A stretch of DNA of 36,898 nucleotides from a virus, in IMG/VR virus record IMGVR_UViG_3300032116_000628, positions 1-36,898 of that record; one strand, 5' to 3'. The position numbers and the translations under genes were made by a program. The notes beneath the pieces were generated by a model. That model was not told the origin of the DNA. It saw nothing but the letters and a program-made list of their open reading frames with translations, and did not search any database. The stretch's first letter is position 1. Every line of letters begins with the position of its first letter. Positions 31,301-36,898 of this stretch are shown here, piece after piece.

Positions 31301-34300
31301 ATTGAGCCATTTTCAAATAGCGTAGTAATTGATTTTGCTGAAGTTGCTACAAAGGTAGAAAGATTAGCAAGTTGTCTTTTTAGGTCTTTTGTAGGTACTA
31401 ATTTTTCTACTAGTTTAACCCCATACCCTTGACCAGTTGGAACATATTCAAATACTTTATCAAATCCTTTAGCATATGTGCTTTGGAATACTTTAATATT
31501 TTCATCTAATGTTGATCCAAGTTTATCAAATGACTCTTTGGAGAAATCCATAGATTTAACATTAATAACAACATCTGTTTGCTCAGACTCTTCACGAAGT
31601 GCATCAATTATTGTTTGTACTTGCTCAACAGCAAAACCTCTTGCTCTAAGATCTAGAGCCAAAGATTGGAATGCAAGACGTGCCTCTACATTAGTTGCTT
31701 TTCTAAATGACTCAATTTGATCTTTAAAATCTTTTTGGAATCCCTCGTCTTGACGAAGCCTATCACGCTGAGATCTTACCTCTGGTGCCACTAACTCTCT
31801 ATTACGAAGATCTTCTCTTGACTCAAAAGCGGTACGACCAGCAACTACACCAAAGAAGTCACCAAGAGTTTTTGCTTGTTCTGCAGTAATCTTCATAGCC
31901 TCTGCAAGACCATATGTTTCTTTTCTTAATTCTTCTTGATTTTTATTATATGTTCTAATTCCTACTGCAGCAAGTCCTAACAAAGTAGTTGCAATTCCAA
32001 GTGGTCCAGCAAATCTTAAAGCAAATTTTCCAGCAGTCATAAGGTTCTTACCAAATCCAGCAAGACCTCCACCTTTAGCAAATAATCCTTTAACTGTTTT
32101 AGATCCCATAGCACCAGCAACTGTTTGTGCTCTTGTTACTGCAAGTTCTGCTATTTTAGCCTGTGTTAATAATTGTGTTACTGACATTAATGCAAATAGT
32201 AAACCTGAATATTTAAATACCGCTTGAGATAATTCACCAAGTTTTCCACCAGCCATTGATCCAGCACCTGCAAGGCTAGTAAGAGCAAATGTTCCAGTCA
32301 TCATAACTCTATTCATAGAGTCTATGCGTTGTTGTGATGTTTTACGTGCTGCTACTTCTGCATCAATAGCCTTTTTAGTCTCACCACTAATTGCTGCTGA
32401 TTGTGCTACCTGACCTACTGGAACTCCTGGTTGAGTAACTGGAACACGAAGTGGTTGTCCTCCTGGACCAAGCAATCCAGTATCACGCATTTGTGTAACT
32501 GCGCCCTGTGTAACTGCCCCTGCTGCCATTGCAACATCATCAGCCTGGTTCATCATTCCAACAGAAAGACCACGAGCAATATCTTCACCAATTGGAATAG
32601 TTCTTCTAGATGGAGATTGTGTTTGTGCTGCTTGTGCTGTTGCTAATACCGTTTGATTTACAACATCAGTTGCTGCAGCAGTAACTGGAGCAAATGACTG
32701 TTGACCTCTAAATCTTGCTTGTGTTAATGCCTGTCTAGCACCTGCTTGTTGTTGTTCAGTTCTAAATCCAACGCCAGCCTGTTGTGCAGGATTTTGCATT
32801 AAATAGTCTGTAGCAGCAATAGCGCCTCTTGCTTGTGGCACAAACGATGGAGAAAGTTTAGCCATTGATTCAGTAGAAGAAAGCATACGCTCAAGTACTT
32901 GTTTTTGGACAGCCAATTCTTGTTCTGTTAATGCAATATTATTGGTAATTTTTTCTCTAATAGAATTGACAATAGTTTCATCTGCATTAATCTCTGTAAG
33001 ATTTTTTAAATACTCTTCACGAGTAGGAACGGAAGAATCAAGAATGTTACTAATTTGATTTAGGGTAGAAGACTGAGCAACCCAAGCGTTTGGATCCCAT
33101 GCCTCGTCAAACATCTTATCAACATTGTCTTGCATTTGAATAACATGTGCTCTATGAATTTCTCCAGACTGCTTAACAGCATTAAGAATATTTTGCGTTT
33201 TCTTATCTGTTTTTGTTAGATCTATTCCTACTTCTTCATAGTACTTAACCATTGCTTCTTGTGCAGCCTTGCTGGATTCTCTTGCTCTTGATATTTCTTC
33301 CTGAAGAGCAATATTTCCTTGAGCCTGTTGTTCCATTGTCCCAACATTAGTTTGACCAGCACTAAACTTTCTTTCTCCTGGTCTACCACCAGCAACTAAA
33401 ATTCCTTTTGGAAGAAGTCCTCCAGTTAGTTCCTTAGTAACAACTTCAATCTCTCTAACAAATGAACCAATACTTATTTGAGTATCATTTGCCATTCTTG
33501 TAAGTGTTTCATTAACAATAGTCAATGCATTTTCAATACCGCTTCCATCTGCAAGCATTGCATCAACAAGTCTTTGTGCTTTAGCAGCAGTGTCTCTTCT
33601 AGCAAAATCTAATCCAGTAGTTTGTCCACCAACGCTTACGGTACCAGCCATAAATCCTGGAATATTTCCAGCAATCATTCCCTGAATTAATGGTGCATAC
33701 TGTTTTGCTTTATCCTTTGGAATAACTGCTTCTCCAGGAGTAAGCATCGCTGGAACGGTATCTTTGTTACCACTTCCAGGAACAACAACAACTCCATTAG
33801 CGTATTTATTAACACGCATTGTTCCTTTGTTAAATCCTTTAGCCTTTGGAGGTAGCATCATGCCAGGGTTATTCATTGCAAATTGTGCGCCAGCACGAGC
33901 AGCAGCCTGATAAGCCTGAATCAATTGAGCAATTGCCGCTGTTTCTGCAGTAAATGTTTGTGTTAATCTTGCATGTGATTGTTCAAGTGAGTGTGCTACA
34001 GCAGAAGCATTCATCTGCTCTGTAGTTAAATAATCTGTTTGCTCACCAAGAATCTGTGTTTGTCCAGTTAGTCTTAAGTATCCATTACGAAGAATCATTG
34101 CACCCTTGACAATGTTTGCTAAACCGTTTGCAAGCAAACCAAATGTCATAAGCGCTACTGGACCAATTGCACCAATTGCAACTGTTAATACTACTATTGC
34201 TTTCTTTACACCAGATGATAGGTTATTGAATTTTTCTAATATACCGCCAATAAATTCTACAATTGGAGTAACAGCCTGTAAGAATGTTTCTCCAACTGGA

Positions 34301-35826
34301 ACTAAAGCCATCTTTAAATCTTCAACAGACTTACGGAACTTATTCATTGCAGAATCTGCAGTCATTCCTAATTCTGACTCAGATAGTGCAGCAAGATCTT
34401 CTATTGATGTGCCCGCTAAATCAAGAACACGAGCAGCCTGACCAGTTTGATTTGTTACGTTATCAAAAAGGGTAGACAAACGAGCAAACTGGAATTTACC
34501 AAATAACTGCTCAATAGCACGAGCACGAGTAAGAGGATCAAGGGTATCTAAGGCTTGAGCAAATGCAATTACAGTGCCTTTAAGATCGCCCTGATTTGTT
34601 TCAACAATCTGCTTAATGTTAATACCCATGCCTGCAAGAATCTTGCTTGCTTTTTCAGTTGGGTTAATTAATGCTGCAAGACCTGACTTTAATGCGTTTG
34701 CACCTTCTGATGCATTTACTCCACCCTCTTTCATTGCTGCCATAAAGAAGGCTAAATCTTTTACATCACCACCAAGTTGTTGGATAACTGGAGCAACTTT
34801 AGGAATAGCAGTTGTAATATCATCAAGAGATACAACTGTTTGGTTTTCTACTGCGTTAAGAAAATCAATTGAACCAGCAAGATCTTCAGACGACATTTTA
34901 AATGCATTTTGCAATGAAATAGTTGTTTCAAGTGCTTTTTGTTGTTCAATTTGTCCTAGTACAGAAAGTCGTGTTGCTTGAGTAGTCTGTCTTTGTAAGT
35001 CAACTCCAGCGAAACCTGCTGCTGCGGCTTCTGCTGCTAAACCAACTGTAGATGATACTGAAATACCATACTTTGTAAACATTTCGCCAAGTGCTGTAAC
35101 ATCAGCCAGAGCCTGCTGTGTTTCTTCTCTTGGTGTAAATAAATCTCCATATACTTTACGGAACTTAAGCGCTGCTGCTTCCATTTCCATAAATGTTCTG
35201 GCTGCAGTAGTTCCAAGTGTGGCAAGTGGTAGTGTAAAACCAACCATCAACTGGCGACCAGCCCACTGAGTGTTCTTACCAAAGTTTAGAAGATTAGTAG
35301 ATCCTTGTTTAACAAGTTGATTAAATATTGCTTGTCTTTGTGCTGCTAACTGTGTCTGTGTAGACCAATTTTTCATATCCAATTGGTTTGGCATGATGGC
35401 AATAGCCTTCATTGCACCAGATGTATCACGACCTAGTTTGATATATTGTGTTTGTAGTTTCTTTACACGATCTTCGGCTACCTTGCCAATTGTGTCAAAC
35501 TCAGATTTAAAAAGTCTACCAAAGGTTTTTGTTGCGCCTCCCGCATAGCGGAAGTATTCACGCATTGAAAATTTATTTTTTTCTAAAGCATCAGTAAAAG
35601 ATTCTGATGTAGTTCTAACAGTACGTAGTTCTGCAGAGAAAGATCCTAAAGCATTTACGCTATTAAGAAAATTCCTCTGCAGATCTCGCTGTGCTAGCGC
35701 AGCAGATTCGCTGCTTTTTGCAATAGAGGTGTGGAACTGAGATATCTGACGCTGAAGAGCCTTTAGTTGGGCTAATGCTTGCGTAGTATCTATGTTAACG
35801 CCAATATTAGCATTAACGTCAGCCAT
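28387..35826 (-). CDS. Tape measure protein, 2479 residues
   Basis: The longest gene. N-terminal coiled coil, then the TP901/PhageMin_Tail core (about 195-440: FMEMEAAALKFRKVYGDLF, AAGFAGVDLQ, MAAMKEGGVNASEGANAL). Hydrophobic segments near 540-575, 1172-1220 and 1262-1294 may enter the host membrane at DNA delivery. Two DxVPAxLTPGE motifs at about 675-705 and 2352-2385 are a hallmark of many tape measures. It also holds 22- and 21-residue coiled-coil repeats, a Gly/Asp run and KKDSGT repeats near the C-terminus. By the usual 0.15 nm per residue rule the tail could be up to about 370 nm long. GAGGTG ahead of ATG. Confidence 0.95.
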   Translation of the reverse strand: MADVNANIGVNIDTTQALAQLKALQRQISQFHTSIAKSSESAALAQRDLQRNFLNSVNALGSFSAELRTVRTTSESFTDALEKNKFSMREYFRYAGGATKTFGRLFKSEFDTIGKVAEDRVKKLQTQYIKLGRDTSGAMKAIAIMPNQLDMKNWSTQTQLAAQRQAIFNQLVKQGSTNLLNFGKNTQWAGRQLMVGFTLPLATLGTTAARTFMEMEAAALKFRKVYGDLFTPREETQQALADVTALGEMFTKYGISVSSTVGLAAEAAAAGFAGVDLQRQTTQATRLSVLGQIEQQKALETTISLQNAFKMSSEDLAGSIDFLNAVENQTVVSLDDITTAIPKVAPVIQQLGGDVKDLAFFMAAMKEGGVNASEGANALKSGLAALINPTEKASKILAGMGINIKQIVETNQGDLKGTVIAFAQALDTLDPLTRARAIEQLFGKFQFARLSTLFDNVTNQTGQAARVLDLAGTSIEDLAALSESELGMTADSAMNKFRKSVEDLKMALVPVGETFLQAVTPIVEFIGGILEKFNNLSSGVKKAIVVLTVAIGAIGPVALMTFGLLANGLANIVKGAMILRNGYLRLTGQTQILGEQTDYLTTEQMNASAVAHSLEQSHARLTQTFTAETAAIAQLIQAYQAAARAGAQFAMNNPGMMLPPKAKGFNKGTMRVNKYANGVVVVPGSGNKDTVPAMLTPGEAVIPKDKAKQYAPLIQGMIAGNIPGFMAGTVSVGGQTTGLDFARRDTAAKAQRLVDAMLADGSGIENALTIVNETLTRMANDTQISIGSFVREIEVVTKELTGGLLPKGILVAGGRPGERKFSAGQTNVGTMEQQAQGNIALQEEISRARESSKAAQEAMVKYYEEVGIDLTKTDKKTQNILNAVKQSGEIHRAHVIQMQDNVDKMFDEAWDPNAWVAQSSTLNQISNILDSSVPTREEYLKNLTEINADETIVNSIREKITNNIALTEQELAVQKQVLERMLSSTESMAKLSPSFVPQARGAIAATDYLMQNPAQQAGVGFRTEQQQAGARQALTQARFRGQQSFAPVTAAATDVVNQTVLATAQAAQTQSPSRRTIPIGEDIARGLSVGMMNQADDVAMAAGAVTQGAVTQMRDTGLLGPGGQPLRVPVTQPGVPVGQVAQSAAISGETKKAIDAEVAARKTSQQRIDSMNRVMMTGTFALTSLAGAGSMAGGKLGELSQAVFKYSGLLFALMSVTQLLTQAKIAELAVTRAQTVAGAMGSKTVKGLFAKGGGLAGFGKNLMTAGKFALRFAGPLGIATTLLGLAAVGIRTYNKNQEELRKETYGLAEAMKITAEQAKTLGDFFGVVAGRTAFESREDLRNRELVAPEVRSQRDRLRQDEGFQKDFKDQIESFRKATNVEARLAFQSLALDLRARGFAVEQVQTIIDALREESEQTDVVINVKSMDFSKESFDKLGSTLDENIKVFQSTYAKGFDKVFEYVPTGQGYGVKLVEKLVPTKDLKRQLANLSTFVATSAKSITTLFENGSITSEQFTQSIDQVTSRVFALDAAQRKLVLTKIFTELNVDASKFLDNLSTAKQQMMVLTLISAGILSEGSSVLADLGATGADAAMRHARGVYGLTQAYDKYMATVNKVIEEEKKKNAVTSGDGEKSAFQKALEALRAQNKDLLMQAKAFKILEKSGMDAGTALKYASDSTIALGIATGKIKPGQLKQLTDLMEKIEKKAQSAAIREFFTNLNTENKLNKSFAQVIPQLSGMGMKLEDINRVMDNPELMKWLTEGLKNGKVDAEKVKKLLDSFKEEKAIKIQIQMATPEGQREFFDEMMSKANQYFDILEAEIDDRYENVIKAEQDSIDAIDRQIQTAKRSIDEYQRSIDLAQRNIELEITRPIEILQEEISDISREIEMQFTRPIEDIQKTIDTLQRGIEIDFERPIAALQEESSDLANAMTLMDKAAQAINEKYDAQAEALNKVSEINQEIIAQQKSQISLADALTQGDISAAAQAAQEMRAQSAESASRRAGGVLDAARQAELGGLRTADGMTREQVEARQFQISQQVFALEEAREAVQARILIKQDAIYKLEQARALKQEEIRIREDAIYVLEERREAKLNDIKLVEDIIYGIQNTQIYNLEQQRLKHELNLQKINDQKAAELAKLEVQREAWRDAQLALDLEKIKQGEFNDVITMTNNLLTATAGKIDTIISKIQAAIQAAMALAAALAAAGSGGGGGGGGDGDGGDGDSGDGDTGAKTDSGKKDSGTKKDSGTKKDSGTKKDLPKRPTGALPKGGGKGASGSNLVGGKSSNTIPKSSMPFGGASIIKSTGSNTVPKASMPSIKLPAPKSTGSNTVAKANMPFGGAFIIPKKKMYGGFIRKMAAGGFVPGVGMTDKVPALLTPGEFVVNKKSAGAFAPFLNALNDAKYPSMIGREMNSPVYSVSAPNNVFAMPTNSTSSSINDNSNTVYNYNVGITVGGTNASPDRIAKAVMNEIKYIDAQRIRNQRA
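28824..28992 (-). repeat. Three imperfect SNT(V/I)-x-K-x-x-MP repeats in tape measure C-terminus
   Basis: The encoded protein repeats SSNTIPKSSMPFGGA, GSNTVPKASMPSIKL, GSNTVAKANMPFGGA at roughly 20-25 residue steps, Pro/Ser/Thr-rich and basic. DNA copies differ by several bases each, so the repeat is old rather than fresh slippage. Probably an extended linker before the last tape measure domain. Confidence 0.75.
29065..29118 (-). repeat. Three perfect 18-bp tandem repeats in tape measure gene
   Basis: Plus-strand unit ATCTTTCTTTGTACCAGA occurs three times without change (29065-29082, 29083-29100, 29101-29118), followed by a partial fourth. It encodes the hexapeptide TKKDSG in frame. Perfect copies point to recent slippage; the length may vary between relatives without breaking the frame. 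Confidence 0.95.
29488..29676 (-). repeat. Three 21-residue coiled-coil repeats in tape measure
   Basis: Units start at residue about 2051: ILIKQDAIYKLEQARALKQEE, then IRIREDAIYVLEERREAKLND, then a diverged IKLVEDIIYGIQ unit. Period 21 (three heptads), with DAIY-LE at fixed positions. DNA is diverged. It follows the 22-residue repeats after about 130 residues. Confidence 0.8.
30052..30249 (-). repeat. Three 22-residue repeats (IE-x4-RPI) in tape measure
   Basis: Units from residue about 1860: RNIELEITRPIEILQ..., REIEMQFTRPIEDIQ..., RGIEIDFERPIAALQ..., each exactly 22 residues (two hendecads). The RPI in each unit would break or kink a plain coiled coil at regular steps. Confidence 0.85.
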
Positions 35827-35851
35827 TTATTTACACCTCGTTCTTAAGTTG

Positions 35852-36172
35852 TTATGCTGTTGCTGAAAGAGCGTCAGCGACTGTAGCAAGTTGTACACCT
35901 GATGCAGCCTCAACGATCTTGTAAACAGTTGGCAGATCTAGAACTTCTTCTAGTTTTACAATATCAGCCAATTCTGGCTTGTATTGCTGCATTGCGATTT
36001 GTACACACTCGATAAGAAGAGTCATTGACTTTTCATTATCATCCGCCACCGCCGCAACTCCCTCAAACTTCTTCATAAAAGGACGAAGAAGAGAGATTTT
36101 TAAAGGACGAACCTGGATTTTTGTACCATCCATAAGAACAAGTTCTTTTGTTTCGTGCTCAGTTGTTGCCAT
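35852..36172 (-). CDS. Tail assembly chaperone, short form (G-like)
   Basis: 106 residues, TAGGAGG ahead of ATG. Residues about 12-98 align with the upstream gene: MDGTKIQVRPLKISLLRPFM, CVQIAMQQYKPELADIV and VLDLPTVYKIVEAASGV. Family role: binds the tape measure protein during tail assembly. It has its own -10 (36198-36206), so it can be made in excess over the long form. Near its stop I see no slippery heptamer. Confidence 0.82.
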   Translation of the reverse strand: MATTEHETKELVLMDGTKIQVRPLKISLLRPFMKKFEGVAAVADDNEKSMTLLIECVQIAMQQYKPELADIVKLEEVLDLPTVYKIVEAASGVQLATVADALSATA

Positions 36173-36197
36173 TTTACCTCCTAATTAGGTTATGTTA

Positions 36198-36206
36198 ATT
36201 ATATCA
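36198..36206 (-). promoter_or_regulatory. Extended -10 TGATATAAT between the two chaperone genes
   Basis: Exact TGATATAAT at 36206-36198. No clear -35. Predicted start near 36191, about 19 nt before the ATG. A 10-bp palindrome CCTAATTAGG (36180-36189) that includes part of the ribosome site lies between. Confidence 0.6.
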
Positions 36207-36218
36207 GATAGGGGCTTA

Positions 36219-36898
36219 TTACGTTAAATTTTCATAATCTAGACCCATGCCAATGCCAAAGCCATATTTCTTTGCATTTGCACCTTGTAGAGCCAGAACA
36301 TCGTTGCTGTCCTTTGCTTGACCCTTACTGAATACCCTGGCTTTCATGTTTTCCCATTCTTTTTGTCCTCGTTCTGGGTTAGTAGCACCCTCTAAATCTA
36401 TGCCTTGAATTGCTGCTAAAAATTTTCTTTCTTCATAATCTAAATCTCTTTTACTTCCAAGGGTAGCCATAAGTTCTGGCATTGATAATGATAGTTCTAA
36501 CTCTTGATAGTCTTTCCAAATACCAAGCACAAATACCTCAGCCTCCAGTTTTGCCAAGTCTAGTTCTTGCCAAGTAGATCCTTTTTGCATAGCCTGATCT
36601 TTTACAGTATTATCAGATTCTTGATTAATTTTTATTCCAGCAGCAACATCAATAATTTTATATATTGTTGGAAGATCTAAATAATCTTCTGCTTCTTGTG
36701 CTATTTCTGGACAATATTGTTTTAAACATATAGAGGCACACTGTGTTAAAATATCTATGGCTTCATCGTCGTTCTGTGCTTGTTTCATTGACTGAAAGGC
36801 TGTCATAAATTCTCTTAGATATTTAATCTTAAGAGGAATTATTTCTAACTCTCTACCGTCAATTAAAAAAATATTATCTTTATTATATACTTCTGTAG
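36219..36898 (-). CDS. Tail assembly chaperone, long fused form (partial, 5' end off window)
   Basis: The frame runs open to the right edge; the ATG at 36806 is internal, since the 30 codons before it encode LIDGRELEIIPLKIKYLREF, which align with the start of the short paralog downstream. After the shared chaperone domain (CLKQYCPEIAQ, YLDLPTIYKIIDVAAGI), a C-terminal extension of about 115 residues follows in the same frame (SMPELMATLGSKRDLDYEERKF, GIDLEGATNPERGQKEWENMK). Such an extension is normally reached by a ribosomal frameshift (G-GT in lambda); here it is fused. Acts with the short form on the tape measure protein. Confidence 0.82.
   Translation of the reverse strand, partial: TEVYNKDNIFLIDGRELEIIPLKIKYLREFMTAFQSMKQAQNDDEAIDILTQCASICLKQYCPEIAQEAEDYLDLPTIYKIIDVAAGIKINQESDNTVKDQAMQKGSTWQELDLAKLEAEVFVLGIWKDYQELELSLSMPELMATLGSKRDLDYEERKFLAAIQGIDLEGATNPERGQKEWENMKARVFSKGQAKDSNDVLALQGANAKKYGFGIGMGLDYENLT

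Noticed and set aside
35852-35900. Programmed frameshift at the end of the short chaperone
   Set aside because: No slippery heptamer seen before the stop and no extension frame overlapping it; the extension is already fused in the upstream paralog.
36804-36806. ATG as the start of the long chaperone
   Set aside because: The 30 codons upstream are open and align with the N-terminus of the paralog, so the ATG is internal and the gene runs off the window.

Overview
The window is part of a tailed double-stranded DNA phage genome. It is AT-rich, every credible gene lies on the minus strand, and genes are packed with tiny gaps or short overlaps, so transcription runs from right (36898) to left (1). 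The host is most likely a low-GC, probably freshwater, actinobacterium of the Nanopelagicales (acI) type. This is inference from: a family C DnaE-like DNA polymerase and RecA-like protein; secreted alanine-rich proteins with Gram-positive-style signal peptides; a probable bacterial lipoprotein; and promoter layouts that predict leaderless mRNAs, which are common in Actinobacteria. No host marker gene is present.

In transcription order: (1) tail module, 36898-20279: two paralogous tail assembly chaperones, a 2479-residue tape measure protein, a Dit-like tail protein, a 1436-residue tail hub/tip protein, a coiled-coil structural protein and three tail-fibre or minor-tail proteins. (2) Small regulators, 20264-19351: a zinc-ribbon protein, a MerR-like DNA-binding protein with an AT-hook-like tail, and a small unknown. 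(3) Replication and recombination, 19348-9137: possible helicase loader, DnaB-like helicase, CHC2/Toprim primase, gp32-type zinc ssDNA-binding protein, DnaE-like polymerase with an intact-looking PHP domain, MazG-like pyrophosphohydrolase, RecA-like recombinase, Hjc-like nuclease, Cas4-like Fe-S nuclease and RuvC-like resolvase. (4) Packaging, 9134-6322: small HTH protein, membrane micropeptide, DUF3310 protein, TerS and TerL. (5) Two secreted host-surface-like proteins, 6297-3408, separated by a strong terminator and a new promoter. (6) Lysis cassette, 3406-1977: two candidate holins, a Cys-rich lipoprotein and a CHAP endolysin. (7) A proteostasis group, 1912-1: HslV-like N-terminal-threonine hydrolase, small unknown, secreted subtilisin-like protease, and Hsp20 running off the left edge. 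Head genes are not in the window.

The most distinctive layer is regulatory. Sigma-70-like promoters fall into three sequence classes: TTGAC(A/G)-N17-TATACT; TTGACA-N18-TGCTAAAAT; and a bare extended -10, TGATATAAT, found exactly in six intergenic gaps. At two genes the predicted +1 coincides with or abuts the start codon, giving leaderless transcripts. The 558-residue surface protein appears to start at an AUA codon, and the ssDNA-binding protein/polymerase junction is covered by a perfect inverted repeat. No stretch longer than 300 bases lacks a gene, and no tRNA, CRISPR array or insertion sequence was seen.
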